Positions 24,800 to 37,767 of a DNA stretch of 64,000 nt are shown here, piece after piece (position 1 is the stretch's first letter; every line of letters begins with the position of its first letter). Below the pieces are notes generated by a model. That model worked only from the letters and a program-made list of their open reading frames with translations. It had not been told where the DNA came from and did not search any database. The stretch spans positions 3,968,001 to 4,032,000 of the forward strand of contig JYIP02000005.1 of assembly GCA_001051155.2 (NCBI GenBank), in the 5' to 3' direction. This DNA is from Chrysoporthe austroafricana. Taxonomy: Eukaryota; Ascomycota; Sordariomycetes; Diaporthales; Cryphonectriaceae. The translations under genes and the position numbers were made by a program.

Positions 24800-26083
24800 A
24801 TTAGAACGATCCAGCGGCTGTCACGAAATGATATGCTTTCGGGTCTCGCCTCAGACTCACACCGCGCATACACCTTGGGAAGAGCAGCCACAAGCCCAGA
24901 GCGAAGTCGTTCTTGGAAAACAGGCAGCGGCGAGCGATGTAAGCAGAAGTGGACTGCAGAGGGCAGAGAGGAGGCAAGGGGGAGAGGCAAGGGGGAGAGG
25001 GAAGGGGGAGAGGGAAGGAGGGAGGAATCGCGTGCCTCCAGAGAGCAGAATGACGAAGAGTGAGGCCGTTTATAGGACAGAACCCCTGATGCTACTATTC
25101 GTAAGAGGACGCCGGACCAAATCCTCGCGTGGACCCCACGGATGCCGCGCACCGTACCACGAAGTCTTCAGGTTGGTTTGGGGGCCGCGGGGAGTGTGAA
25201 ACGTCCACAGGCAATCAAATAGGGCAGACTGGGCTCGCCTGATGCCCGGGTGAGTGGGTCGATCTGTGAAGCTCGTCCATCTCCTTGGAGGCGATGCAGA
25301 TGGGGGCTCGAGGTCCTGAGGTCGGTGTCGTGGGAGGGCCATTCGGGTTTAACCACCCAGCTATAGTCCGTATCTTACCTAAATAATAATACACACACGG
25401 CTGGGCCCGACCCCTCCCCAGGCGTACCATACCCACGGATCATGACTATGCGGACGTGAAGCTGGCCAATGAGGGAGAGGAAGAGAGGGAGGAGGAGGAG
25501 TTGTTCATATAAGTACATAGCCTAGCGTGAGGACTGTGGTTGGTGGTTGTATATTCGGGAAGCCTGCACGTCATTGCTGACCTAAGCACCTTTTACTCAG
25601 CACCTTCTACGGTAAGTAAGTACTCTACGCGTGCCCCTGCCCCCTGCCCCTGGCCCCTGCCCCCAGGCGCGTCGCGTTGCAGTGCCCAGCTCCTGTACTA
25701 TGTAAATTTTCCGCCCTGCAGTGGGCGACTTCGACCATCTCCACAGCCTCGCTCCAGGAACGAACCTTGCCCCATCACCAAACCACAACGTCCATTTGCA
25801 TTCACTACGTTCTACAGCTGACTACGGCTACGCGGGTCACCCACCTGGCGCTTTTTCATGCTAGAGATCAGGTCACCAATCGATACCGGAAGTATCCCCA
25901 TCTGCTCATCAGATACCGCGCCGACAGCCCGCGTCCCAGCTCCGCCCGTACCCGGCCTCCCCGCGCGTTGCCCACGAGCTCCAGCTCCAGACCAGATCCT
26001 CTGGCCCGACCTCTGCAGCTACTACCACTACTGCTGCTGCTACTGCTCATACCTCTAGAGAACGTTGCCTCATCGGACACGCC
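24800..26083. other. Divergent intergenic region
   Basis: Shared upstream region of the receptor-like gene (minus) and the Dpb4 gene (plus). No ORF is supported. It contains a 13-bp purine minisatellite (24976-25014). Near 26020-26060 the Dpb4 leader is pyrimidine-rich with CTG repeats. Confidence 0.6.
24976..25014. repeat. 13-bp tandem repeat x3
   Basis: Unit AAGGGGGAGAGGC/G repeated three times without gaps, with a degenerate fourth unit. It lies about 180 bp upstream of the receptor-like gene's start codon (minus strand), so it may sit in its promoter. Confidence 0.85.
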
Positions 26084-27409
26084 ATGCCGCCGCGCAAGAG
26101 CGACGCACCGCGCAGGAGCGACGCGGCATCCTCAGCCGCGAGATTCGTACCCGTAGAGGACAATCCCCCGGCCCCAGCACCGGCGTCCGCCCCAGCGCCG
26201 GCCCCCTCGCCGGCCCTCGCCCTCCCGGCCATGGACACCACAATGCCGCCCCCGAGTCTGCCCCCGCCCGGGTCCGCACAGGCCCCGGACGCCGTAGGCG
26301 GCTTCGCCCCCAGGCCGGGATCGACGTTGGCGCCGGCGCCGGCGACTCCCGCGGGCGCGCCGGCGACACCGTCGGAGAAGGGCAAGGACAGGGAGGAGAG
26401 GAGCGGGCCCGGAGGCCACCCGAAGGAGGCGGTTACTATTCCGATCGAGGTACGTACTGAATATGGGTTCTTCCGTACGGGAGGAAGACGACGGCGCATT
26501 CGCTGACATGATCACGCCTCTTTCCCCCCTTTCTAGGAGCTACAATTACCGAAGTCCATCATCACGCGGCTTGCCAAGGGCGTCCTCCCCCCCAACACCC
26601 AGATACAAGCGAACGCGATCCTTGCTATGACTAAGAGTGCGACGGTGTTCATAAATCACCTGGCAAACGCGTACGGGCACTCCACTGCCAGACACACCTC
26701 CCCTCCTCCCAACCTGAGGCGATTGCACGCGCGCGACGGCTGACGCACGTGAGACAAACAGGGCCAGCGAGGTTACGGCGCTCCAAACCAAGAAGACCAT
26801 CATGCCTGCCGACGTATTCCGGGCGCTGGACGACATAGAGTACGGCTTCATGCGCGAGCGTGTAGAGGCCGAGTTCAATAGTGCGCACCCATGCCGACCA
26901 CTGCTACACCCCCTGCGCACGGCGATCCGGCTGGCTGGCTGACTTTCGGTGGTATAGAGTTCAATGAGACGCAGACAACTAAGCGCTCGGCCTACCGCAA
27001 GAAGGTCGCGGCCTCCAAGAAGGGGACCAAGGGCTCGGCCGAGGGCGGTGCCGACGTATCGATGGCTGGGACGGACGGCGACACTACGATGGCGGGCGCC
27101 GACACCACTATCAACTCTGTCGCGGACTCTACGGCGGGACCCCAACACCGCGCGAAGAAGGCTAGGACGGATGGCAGCGGGGAGGGCGGCTCGAGGATGG
27201 ACGTCGACGAGGAGCTTAACGACGCCTCTGACCCCGAGTCCGTGCCCGAGGAGGAAGATGAAGAGGAGGAGGCTCAGGAGGAGGAGGACGAGGAGGAGGA
27301 GGGAGAAGACCAGGATAGTGGCGAGGCTGAGGACCAGGATGAGCTCGAGGAGCGCGAGGACAGGCCAGATGAGGATGAAGCGCTGGACGATGGGAATCAC
27401 AGCGACTAG
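26084..27409 (+). CDS. DNA polymerase epsilon subunit D (Dpb4-like histone-fold protein), four exons
   Basis: Histone-fold subunit of the leading-strand polymerase epsilon (yeast Dpb4, human POLE3), nuclear, usually paired with Dpb3. Exons 26084-26449, 26537-26670, 26762-26880 and 26958-27409 give 356 aa; all junctions restore the conserved fold. The CBF/NF-Y-type histone fold is at about 123-207: LPKSIITRLAKGVLPPNTQI, then NAILAMTKSATVFINHLANA, ASEVTALQTKKTIMPADVF, and RALDDIEYGFMRERVEAEFN. The N-terminal 120 residues are Pro/Ala-rich and the C-terminus is a long Glu/Asp tail, both longer than in yeast Dpb4 (about 196 aa). Family members share this fold with chromatin-remodelling subunits (ISW2/CHRAC), so a shared role is possible. 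The exon 3 donor (A|GTGCGC) is weak but gives the expected NKFNETQ. Confidence 0.93.
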
Positions 27410-30400
27410 GCGCTGATAAACGGCGAGACGGGGTGCGCCTGGTTGGGGAAATGCCTTGAATCGACCGATCGCCCCGAAACGATGAACCCCTGCGAAGCGT
27501 GACGTCGAATCCAAGTAACCTCAACACGCCGTTGAGAACGGGACTACAGTGGGAGGACCTTTCTTTCTCCAGTCGCGCTCTTCACGGCGCGATCATGAAG
27601 GGAATCCCGCCCACAGACCACCGCAACCGAAATATAACACGCAATATCTGCACGGAGGTGAATGAAGGGTGTATCCTACGGTAGGTAGCACGAGCCAGCT
27701 CACATTACTTTGGTTGCCCCCGGGCCTTTTTGGCCTCAGCCATGACGCAGAGTTGGATTCTTCAAATTGCGTTTCCATCCATCGATTCTTGAAGAGACAG
27801 CATTTGCCCGACACAAGAGACGTGCTTACGGCGATGCCGATTTTTCTGGCGTCCCGAGTTGTACGTGACAAGTGCTAATAGAGGATGATCGCCTACGTGG
27901 TACACCAGAGTGGATGACCCTTCTGTGCAAACTACGAAACGAGTGCTGAATGGAAGACCAGTCCTTCAGACGTTTTGCTTGCGGAGACTCCTTGCTCATC
28001 AACCAGGTAGACAGAGAGATCTGTTGGGCGTCGAGCTATCTGGGGCAGTAAATGAAGCGAAAGGCTGGTTGAAGCCAGTTGAGAGTCATCCGACAATCGA
28101 GCGCCGGGTCAATTTAATAGACCAGGTCTAAATACGATGCCGTTACAAGGTGCGTCTTCGCCCTCTGTGAGACGCCATGTAAGGAGTATATGGCCGAAAT
28201 CCGTGTGGATGGGGTGCTATACAATAGTTGGACGACTCGTTGACGTGACTTTGGACGTTCTGGTCATAACGGAACTCCTGAAGGTTCATCTAAAGCACCT
28301 TGACATCGACACGCCAGACTGTCTTCCACCCAGCCTCTGGGGACGGTGTGTCAATACCAAAGCAGTGATTGGTCGGCATAGTGTCACATAAAATATTTAA
28401 CTTCGTCGCATGAAAAGCCTGGCCCACGTGCAAGCACCCGACCGAAACTTCGTTGTCGCTTGAACCACGAGATGAGGCTCAACCAGGTCCACTTATGCAT
28501 AGGGCACTATTGACCCGAATTAGTCGACCGCAACTTACCTGGTCCTGGAGATTCTCGTGAGACCGGAGAATCGATCTATTCTCGGACAAGCCAAGACGGG
28601 ACCGCTGGGTCATTAATCCGGTGAAACGATTCGAAGAATGGTCACCGATCGGAGCGGGAGGGTCCCTCTTGGCAGCAAGCCACATCGTGTATGCTAAGGC
28701 CTGTGACACCGGGACACACCAATGCAAGCGTAGGATCATAAGAGTGGTGTCGCGTGATGCATCGTCCCGGTCCAGAACTCAAGACGGACGAAGTGAAGGT
28801 GAGCGAGGAGCTGACTTGTCTAGTCCAGGCCGGAGGTCATGTTTCGACAGTGAGAATAGAGGCTGATACGACCTAAAGCGGCGGCGGCGGAAACGGCAGG
28901 AGCTGAGGATGCGACCGTGCTCGGGCCGATGAGGCCAGCCCAGGGTCCAGAAGTAAAGGCTGAGTATCCTTCGAAATATCCAGGCTTCTCGAAAGGCCAG
29001 CGAGCACCGGGAGGGCCGGTCATGCAGTGTTGGGTAGCTGCATGACAACGCCCCATCCCAGGAGGAACAAGCCAATGCACTCCGCGGACGCCCACGTTGT
29101 GTCCGCACACAGTCCCTGATCAGACGGAGAAAGAGTGCAAGGCCCCCCTCCTGTGCAGGCTGCCGCGTCTCCGCCAGACCCGAGTGGTCGGTGACCTAAC
29201 CGAGCTCGGTCAATTATTGGCGTTTTCATCTAGTCAGACGCGTGCGGTGGACATACTCTAGCAGAACGTTTAGGCCGCCGGGGCGTAGCTGCGCCAGACA
29301 ACGTGGGCTCGGTGAAGCACCTGATGCGTCGGTATGTCGCAAGATCCGGAGATAGCACGCGGAAATACTCCGGGGGGGGGCGGGAGGGCGGCCCCATTGC
29401 GGTCGACACCACAAGGCGACAGTAGCTCAGCCGCGCCCGGCTGGGCAGACCGGGTTCGAGAGAGGATGTCGTCGAGCGATTCCAGATTCGGGGGCGTGCG
29501 GCTCGCCGTCAAGCTTTGTGGCTCTCTTGGCGAGGCTGTAAGATGTGATCGGACTGACGACCGCCGCGGGAGCCAAGTGCGAACGCCAAGCATCTCATCT
29601 CAATCCCCGGAGCAGTCGGAAGATAATGGTGCTGCGGTAGGCCTCGTGTGCGTGTGCGTGTCCCCGCGCGCGCGCGCATCAATAGACGAGAGATGAGGGC
29701 GGCCCGCGGCGCGGCGGGTGGGAAGCTGGCGAGGCTGGTGAGCAGAGACCGCAGTTGAAGTCGCGAGTGGAGAAGGACGGTCGTCCTGTCGTTGCAGCAC
29801 GTGGGAGATGTCGCTGGTTTTTATTGGCTTCCTGAATATGGGGGAAGCAGTGGCCGACCCCGGCCAGCCACCCCACTCCCGAGGTCCTTCCTCTTCGAAC
29901 CCACCAGGATGCGCACCCTCCCCCCTGCTAGCCTTACCAGGTGCCAGCATGTCAGCACGCCAGCCCAGCGCAGCCGAGGCCAAGGTGCAGCCAGGCGTGC
30001 TAGGGCCTGCAGGAGGGGACAGGGGGGGTCCTTGTCGCAGAGCCAAGCCGAGGGCATGCGTCGGGTGGATACAGCAACTCCAGATTTCCAGATTTGACCG
30101 TCTGCGGCCGTCGCCGTCTTCCACAACACACGCACTCACCAAACCTGTACGAGAGAGCAACACCGCCCACACTGCCACGTGCGGGGGCTGTGCATCAGCC
30201 TGTCGAGGCGGCTTGCATTGCTGTCGCTACCACAGCATCACGACATGAGGCCTCGTGTCCTACTCCAGACACCGAGGTCAGGCAGTCCGCGGTAGCAGGC
30301 TGACGGGCGAAATCCGGGAGCCAGCGCTCGAAGGCGGTCGGACTTGAGACCACGAGACAGCCAATGGCCTGCCAGGTGCCTCGAGCAGGCTAGCCAGCGG

Positions 30401-31960
30401 TCAGCGGATGCTACTGTCTTACCAGGTGGCCGGAACTGGTGGTGCGCAGGAGGGACCAGGACGGGGTGGATGGGACGGACTGGATCTCTGAGCAGGCAAC
30501 GTGAACGTCATGGCATCTTGTAGTAATACGAAGGACCTGGGATGGAGCACTTATTGATCCTTCAGGCCGGCTTGGACCCCATCAGAGACCGCCCTGGCTG
30601 TCCATTGAGAGCACGTCCCTCGGCGGCGTGCCACATCGACAGGTCGCGTCGGATATACTGTGGTATCACCTAGAAAGAGAAGGATCCATTCCACGGGAGA
30701 GCTGGGCAGCCCAGGTGACCAGACGAGCTTCAGTGTCGGCCTTGACCCATCCAACCCAATCTCGCCTGATCTCTCGGCCTACCTCTTCTCTTGGGTGGTG
30801 CATGCTCCCTCCCGGCCGCCCTCGCAGAGCGCCCGTACCGTAATCCACATGCAACCAGGGGGCTGCGACTCCCAGAAGGGGACACCGACGAGCTGGGCAA
30901 TGACAAAACGCATACAACTACTGGGGCACTAGGACTGGGGTGCTGCGTGTACCATAGTATGCAGCGAGTACGAGCAGGGGTCGCCTGCCAGGTAGATCTG
31001 CAGTGGTCATGCTAAGAAGCTTAAGTCCTCGCGGTAGGACCTGGTAGCCTCGACTGCCGGCCACCATGTCGCCGCTAGCACCGTCTACATGTGGTTTACC
31101 TGTATGGTTTAGCCATACGGTATTTTCCCGTCCATCGTGGTAGGCGTGTCTCAGACACAGCCGTTGGCCCTTTTGATTTTGAGTTTTTTTTTTTCTTTTC
31201 TTGAGAGGTCGGTTCGGGCTGGCTCGAGGTCAGGCGCACTCGACCTCAGCACGGCCACCTGTCCCTCCCCAAGGCTGCGCCCGGACCCATCTTTTCTCTA
31301 CGTGAGGCCCTCAGTTCCCCAGTTCTTCTCCTTGGTCGATCAGCCTAGCTGACCGAGCTCTTTTTCAGACCTTCTTGCCTGCACCTGGCTGTGTTCTCTG
31401 GGGTGCTGGAGTGCACACATCGTGTTCCTCTGTCACCACGTCTCCACCTGTGGTTTCGCCTCCGCGGTGATTCCTCTCGATCTAGCTTCTCCTTCGGCCG
31501 TCGGTGCCCCCATAATTGTTGATTTTTTTTTTAGTCGACCTATCCTGCCCAACCCTGGTGGGCCCCCCTGCCCTGCGATCTTCCCACCTCGCAGGACTAG
31601 TAGGCTTGCCAGCCCGCCGCCCACGCCCACCGTCCAGGTTCGTAGTGGCGGGCTGCACCCGCAAGGTTTCTCGAGCCGACTAGGTTCCCTGCATTTTTCT
31701 GCAGCACCACCTAGGGCCGGTCCCTTTAAAAGCTGTCTCCTCCTCCATCTCGACCTCACCCTGTTTCCTCTTGCTCGAGCTCTGCAGTGAACAGAACACT
31801 CCTGTGCGGCCTTTCTCGCCCCCAACGCACCGCACCCTGTGAGGCTTTTCGGTAAGCCCTTCACGAACATCCTCCATCCTCTCACGAGGACTCACCACGG
31901 AGAACCCACCCTCTCTCTGTCTCTCTCCCCCTTCCACGTTCTTCCACATCTATCCCAGAG
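27410..31960. other. Intergenic region of 4.5 kb, no supported gene
   Basis: Begins with the 3' flank of Dpb4. From about 27.6 to 28.8 kb GC is lower than in the surroundings. ORFs are short, in conflicting frames and without motifs. The last kilobase is T- and CT-rich (T runs near 31185 and 31525) and is probably the promoter of the permease gene. Confidence 0.55.
31909..31952 (+). promoter_or_regulatory. CT-rich leader of the permease gene
   Basis: A dense C/T tract directly before the start codon at 31961. Such pyrimidine tracts are common just upstream of, or around, transcription starts of well-expressed filamentous-fungal genes. The assignment is by composition and position only. Confidence 0.5.
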
Positions 31961-34099
31961 ATGTCGCAATATCTCGAGCACGAACGGCACCACCAGCCGT
32001 CCGTCGGCCAGATACCTGTGCCTCACGGCCCGGAGACCGGCGATGAGACCTACCAGTTCCCCACACACAATGGCTTGACCTCCCAGGAGGAGCGTGAGAT
32101 TTTCGGCTATCTCACCCACCCGGACGACTCCTATACCCCCGAGGGTGTCTACTGGGCCGACCTGCCGCTGGGTCAGCGTATCTCCTTCGTCAACAAGGTC
32201 GACAACATCGAGGCCAAGAAGGAGCTGTCCACGATCGGCCGGATGTTCAAGAAGGATCCTCTGAGCCCCCTTAGCTGGTACTGGCACAATGCTATCCTGC
32301 CTGGTGCCGGTCTTGGTCTCGAGGGCTACGTCCTGTTCTCCATCGGAAATCTGAGCTCTTACTTCGCCAAGACGGACGGTTGGAAGGACTGCTGGGGCAC
32401 CAAGACCGTCGACGGAGAGTGCAACATCAACTGGATTGCCGCCGTCACATACCTGGAAATCATCGGTATCATGTGCGGTCAGGTCGCCGTGGGTGTAAGT
32501 GAACCCGATGCTGCTAGGACCCCGTCCGCATGAGACGCGAGCAGTAGAGCGTTTGCTGACTTTGAACCCCCGCTGTAGCTCATTGGTGACTGGGTTGGCC
32601 GGCGATGGGGTCTGATTCAGGACGCCCTCATCATGGTCCTGGGTCTGGTCATGCTTACCGCATCCTGGGGCACCAGCTTGGAGGGCTGGGTCATCTGCTA
32701 CGCCTGGTCGCTGTTCATCTATTCCTTCGGTGTCGGTGGCGAATACCCTATGACGGCTACCTCGTCCATGGAGAACGCGGTCGGAGCCGGCAAGGTCTCG
32801 ACCCGCGAGGACCGTCTGCACCGTGGCCGCAAGGTCACCTCTGCCTTCTTGATGCAGGGCTGGGGTCAGCTTGCCAACCAGGCGCTGCTCATCATCCTGC
32901 TGCTCATCTTCCACCACGGCGACGGTAACCCATCATACGGCACCGAGAGCACCCAGGTCGTCTTCCGCCTGTCATTCGCTATTCCTGCCGTCGGCACCTT
33001 GTGGCTCGCCTACTACCGTGCCTACAAGATGCCCTATGCCTCCCGCCAGCTGCAGATCGCCAAGAAGAAGTCCAACGTGACCGGCTACGACATCAACTCG
33101 CTGCGCCTGACGTTCAAGTACTTCGGTGGCCGTATCATCGCCACTGCTGGCGCCTGGTTCTGCAATGATGTCTTCTTCTACGGCAACAAGCTGTTCCAGT
33201 CCTCCTTCATCGATGTCGTGACCGACAACTCGAGCTCCATCATGACCACGTGGGTGTGGAACCTGTACAACGTTATCGTGGAGCTCGCGGGCTACTACTT
33301 GGCGTCATTTCTGATCGACAACAAGCTGTATGGCCGCAAGAACATGCAACAGATCGGCTTCCTTGCGTGCTTCCTGTGTTTCGTCATCCCGGCCTTCAAG
33401 TACAAGTACTACACTTCCGCGGACGGCATCCACTCCTTCCAGGCCATGTACTATCTGTCGTCTTTCTTTAACCAGTTCGGCCCCAACGCCGTCACCTTCC
33501 TCGTCGCCGGTGAGGTGTTCCCGACGCCGGTGCGCGCCTCCGCTCACGGCTTCTCCGCCTGTATCGGCAAGGCTGGTGCTCTGCTGGCCGCCATCCTCTA
33601 CAACTACATCGGCACTCAGACGCGCTTCTACGTCGTGCCCTGGTTCGGTCTGGCGGGCATGCTGCTCACCTTCATCTGGCTCCCCGACACGACAGGTCTC
33701 GACCTCAAGGAGCAGGAGCGCCGGTGGCAGTACATCCTGAACGGAAAGGAGGACGAGTACCATGGCATCGCGGTGCACCCGCAGCATCTGAGTCTGTGGG
33801 AGCGCATGCGCGGCGTGGGTAAGCACTACAACCCGGAGCTTGACCTCCAGCAGAAGGTCAGCGACCTGCGCAAGGACTGGGAGGCACAGGAGGCCGAGAG
33901 GCGCGAGAAGGAGGTGAAGGGCGAGCCGGTGCTCATGGACACCGAGTTCAGCGAGGAGGCACACAACTACTTCCAGCGCACGAGCTCTAATACGGTGTCG
34001 GGCGGCGTGCTGAGCGGCGACAAGCTGAGGGCCGAGAGTGCCGATGATAGCAACAGCCCTGAAGAGAAGACTGAGAAGGTTGATGAGAAGACTGCATGA
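31961..34099 (+). CDS. MFS transporter, phosphate:H+ symporter (PHS) type
   Basis: Predicted plasma-membrane proton symporter of the PHS family (Pho84/Git1 relatives), for inorganic phosphate or a phosphodiester. Exons 31961-32494 and 32579-34099 (84-nt intron, GTAAGT...GTAG) give 684 aa. A soluble N-terminus of about 105 residues leads to TM1 (AILPGAGLGLEGYVLFSIG). The MFS loop motif is GDWVGRRWGL after the intron. The family-typical GVGGEYPMTATSS and EDRLHRGRKVTSAFLMQGWG follow. The second half has FGPNAVTFLVAGEVFPTPVR and IGKAGALLAAILYNYIGTQ, then a helix ending at LPDTTGLDLKEQERRW. The last 120 residues are a charged, probably disordered tail. About 12 TM helices are present. It resembles the fungal group often annotated as phosphate permease; substrate is not provable from sequence. 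Codon use is strongly biased, which suggests good expression. Confidence 0.93.
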
Positions 34100-35121
34100 G
34101 CGAGATGAAAGCGGGATCATAGTGGCAAGGAGGGGGGGGGGGAATTAAGAGTCGTCCTCTGACTATTGTATACTTGTCTTTGTCTTGGATAGACAGTGGC
34201 GCAGCACCTGGTTGTTCTTGATGCACTCGCATGTTCTTTAGCGCGGTGTTCTCTCACCGCATCATACCCGCATCTTATAATAGAGACATGACTATAATGA
34301 TCTATGCTATGCATATGATTTTGATGATGAAACGAACGCGCAAGCGCCAGATACATCCTCTCGCCTTGCTTCGCGCCTGTTGTTGACCAGTTGCGGGATC
34401 CTCAGAGATCTTCATCGCAGTTATGAGGTTGTGGTCCGTCTATAAGTCGCTAGAGGAGGTCGTAGTGTGAAGATCATGCCTAAGAGCAAGCAGGACTCAG
34501 AAGGAGGGGCAGGGGTGGTCATCCAGCAAGAGTTGTCACCGAGAGGAGGCCACGAATCCTGCATACTTGCTCACCTGGATGCTAAAGTCTAAGGAGACAA
34601 CATCGTCTGAGGCTTAATTCTCGGTGAAAGTCACAACCCAGGCAGGTTCAGCGACGGAAGAAAGCAGCAGTTGGAGATTTAGTCACCCGCAGCAGAAGAT
34701 CGCATTATTTCAACAATGGTGCGGCCGTGATGTTGTCTCCCTCTTTCTTTTCTTTCGTCTCTTCTTTTTTTCTCTCTTTTCTTTTTCTTTCTTTTCTTTT
34801 CTTTTTTTTTTGGGGGGGGGACCTTCTTCTCTCCCAGCCGTTTAGGGGGGGGGTGGGCATTCATGTTGGCATCAGGATCACTGTAGCCCCTAACCCTTTC
34901 CAACAGGTGGCCCAAGCTTTCCCGTTTTGCCCCACCAGGCGCCAACCCCACCAAAAGTTCGATTTTGGCTCGAATTTCCCAAATCGCCTTCGAGAACAAT
35001 CAGAACAAACAAGCCACCATAATCGGTCTCATCCGTGGCTCGACCCACAAACAACACACTCTCCCATTTCGATACAGATCCAGAGAACGAACCTTTCATA
35101 ATAGCTAGAAAGAAAAGCGCC
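34100..35121. other. Intergenic region with the eIF3d promoter
   Basis: 3' flank of the permease and promoter/leader of the eIF3d gene. It contains a G-rich spot near 34130, a long pyrimidine tract and two G runs (34812-34820 and about 34845). No gene is seen. Confidence 0.6.
34736..34811 (+). promoter_or_regulatory. Polypyrimidine tract upstream of eIF3d
   Basis: About 75 bp of almost pure C/T, ending in T10 and followed by nine G. It lies about 310 bp before the eIF3d start codon in the gene's orientation, a usual place for pyrimidine-rich core promoters of fungal housekeeping genes. Inference by position. Confidence 0.5.
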
Positions 35122-37107
35122 ATGACTTCCTCGATCGCCGACCTCATCTCGGCGCTGCCTGACGGCGACGGATGGGGCCCTACCGTCACCACTGAAACCA
35201 CCCTCGATGGCGTGCCGTACGCACCCTTCTCCAAGGGTGACAAGCTGGGCCGTATGGCTGACTGGACTGCCGACGGAAAGGATGGGCGTGATGGGCGTGG
35301 TGGACGGAATCAGTACAATAGGAATTACCGAGGTGCGCTGCTTTCATCGTCGATCTTGCTGCGACGCAACGGCCCCTTGGGGCGAAACTATTTCTTTTTG
35401 CTGACTTGGCCCGGTTGTGCATAGACCAGCAAACCTACGGCTTCAACTCTGCCTCCATCTTTGCCGCCCCTGCTGTCGAGCAAGACGAAGCCTCTTTCTC
35501 TGTCGTCTCCAACGTTCGCGACACCCCCAAGACTCGCTTCGGCCGCGGTGCCGTCTTCACCCGTGGTGCCCGCGGTCAACGAGGTGGTGCTCGCCAAGAC
35601 GGACGCGGTGGAGGACGGCAACAGCAGAGCCGCACGGGCCGCGGTGGCTATGATGGTGGCCGCGGCGGACGTAACAACCAGGGCGGTGGCCGCGGTGGCC
35701 GCCGTTTCGGGTGGAAGGACTATGACAAGCCTCAGCGCAACCGCGATGCATCAATTAACATCCGTCCCGACTGGAAGCTGTTGGAGGAGATTGACTTCAA
35801 CCGCCTGAGCAAGCTGAACCTAGATGCTGATGAGGGTGAGGATGTCGACAGCTACGGCTTTGTCTACTACTACGACCGCACCTATGACAAGCAACCTGTC
35901 AAGACTGCCGAGAAGAAACTCAACTTGCTTGACCGCGCCGCTTACAACGTTACGACCTCCTCAGACCCTGTCATTCAGGAGCTGGCCGAGAAGGACGAAG
36001 CAACTATCTTCGCGACCGACAGCGTGCTGTCCATGCTCATGTGCGCGCCGCGGTCCGTCTACCCTTGGGATATCGTTATCGTCAAGCAGGGCAACAAGGT
36101 GTTCCTCGACAAGCGCGACAATGCCGCGCTGGACATGGTGACTGTTAACGAGAATGCTTACGACGCCCCGCTTGAGGCCTCGGAGGGTTCCAAGGAGAGC
36201 ATCAACCAGCCCGCTGCGCTGGCCGAGGAGGCCACATACATCAACCACAACTTCGCCAACCAGGTGGTGCTGGAGAACCAGTCCAACAAGGTCGAGATGC
36301 CTCACGGCAATCCCTTCTACGATGCCGCTCACGAGACAGAGCCGCCCGCCTCCAAGGTGTACAAGTACCGCAAGTTCGACCTGTCAACCAATGACGAGGA
36401 TCCCGTGTACCTAGTGGTCCGCGCGGAGCTCGACGCCGTGCAGAAGAACGCCATCAACGGCGAGGACCAGTTCCTCACCGTGCACGCGCTCAACGAGTTC
36501 GACAACAAGGCACAAGGAAGCGGTGGCGCTCTCGACTGGCGCAGCAAGCTGGTGTCACAGCGTGGTGCGGTCGTGGCGACCGAGATGAAGAACAACTCTT
36601 GCAAGCTGGCGAGGTGGACGGTGCAGAGTATCTTGGCCAAGGCGGATGCTATGAAGATTGGGTGAGTCTTTCTGTCCATTCCTGTCCACACTGTCATCTG
36701 GCTCTCCCCCCTAGTCTGACGCACAATCCTCCGACAATTATTGGTCCCTCCCTTCCATATCGCATCGTTCTTGAGCCCTCCCTACCTCAATCAAACGACT
36801 GACCCTTTCTAGATTCGTTTCTCGAGCCAATCCTAAGGCCAACGACAAGCACGTCATCCTGGGTGTCATAGGGTGGAAGCCCCGAGACTTCGCTAACCAG
36901 ATGAACTTGTCCCTGTCCAACGGCTGGGGCATCGTGCGCACCATCTGTGACTTTATTCTCAAGGCCGAAGGCGCCGCCGACGCCAAGTATGTCCTCGTCA
37001 AGGATCCCAACAAGAGCATCCTGCGCCTGTACGAGGTGCCCGCTGGCAGTCTGGACGAGGAGGAAGAGGAGGCCCAGGTTGAGGCCGTGGAGGAGGAGGA
37101 TGAGTAG
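35122..37107 (+). CDS. Eukaryotic translation initiation factor 3 subunit D (eIF3d)
   Basis: Subunit of the eIF3 complex on the 40S ribosome. In animals and fission yeast (Moe1) it binds the mRNA 5' cap; it is absent from budding yeast. Exons 35122-35332, 35425-36661 and 36813-37107 are all in frame, 580 aa, the usual length. The start [20 protein letters not shown] fits the family's N-terminal segment. An Arg/Gly-rich region (about 109-164, many RGG) precedes the conserved core, which starts at [18 protein letters not shown]. It continues with [36 protein letters not shown] and [20 protein letters not shown]. Exon 3 gives [18 protein letters not shown] and an acidic C-terminus. Introns are 92 and 151 nt. 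Confidence 0.97.
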
Positions 37108-37767
37108 TTTCTTGGATGAGAAAGACATGTGAGATGGGGCTGGCGGGCAATTCATAGAAGAAAAAAAGAAGAATGACAGGAGCATGTTCTATTCTCTACC
37201 ATGTGTGTCTGTCTGTTGCTCTGGTAGTCGCAAAGCCGGAAACCGCCTCTGTGACGCTCACGTTACGGTGTTGAATATTGAACATGATCCCTACTTTTAT
37301 CTCCAAGTGCCTGGGACAGTCCGCCCGAAAACCCGCCGAGGACTCGACGGATGGCTATAACGGATGCAAAGAAAGACTTGGAAAGATTAAGGTCTCGTGT
37401 TCAGAGAATTCTGGGAGAGTATCTCCGAAGACAAAGCATCTCTAGGAGACACCATTTCCAAGAGTCAACATTGGTGTAAGGTGAATATTTATGAAATATT
37501 GCGCTTGACAATCACCAAAGTGCTGGACCCTCTCTGCGTTACTCCATCTAGGTCTGTGACATCAGCTGATGTGCAGCTTAAGACGAGAATCTGTGGCAGT
37601 GCCAACTGGGCATATCATGTATAAAAACGGGGCACAAAAACCCCTCCCTTCCCCCAAACTTACCAGGCTTTTGTCTCAGCAGAGTCTATCTACACCACAT
37701 CTAAACGAGATCTTGTCTACGACATCCCAGATGTGCTGTTTCCCACGACAGTCGGACGCCGCTTATC
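37108..37767. other. Intergenic region between eIF3d and the HET gene
   Basis: No coding signal. GC drops here, marking the left edge of the lower-GC island of 37-43.7 kb. Confidence 0.55.

Noticed and set aside
29420..29470. tRNA-like A and B boxes (TAGCTCAG ... GGTTCGAG)
   Set aside because: The boxes are only about 29 nt apart, leaving no room for an anticodon arm, and no acceptor stem pairs.
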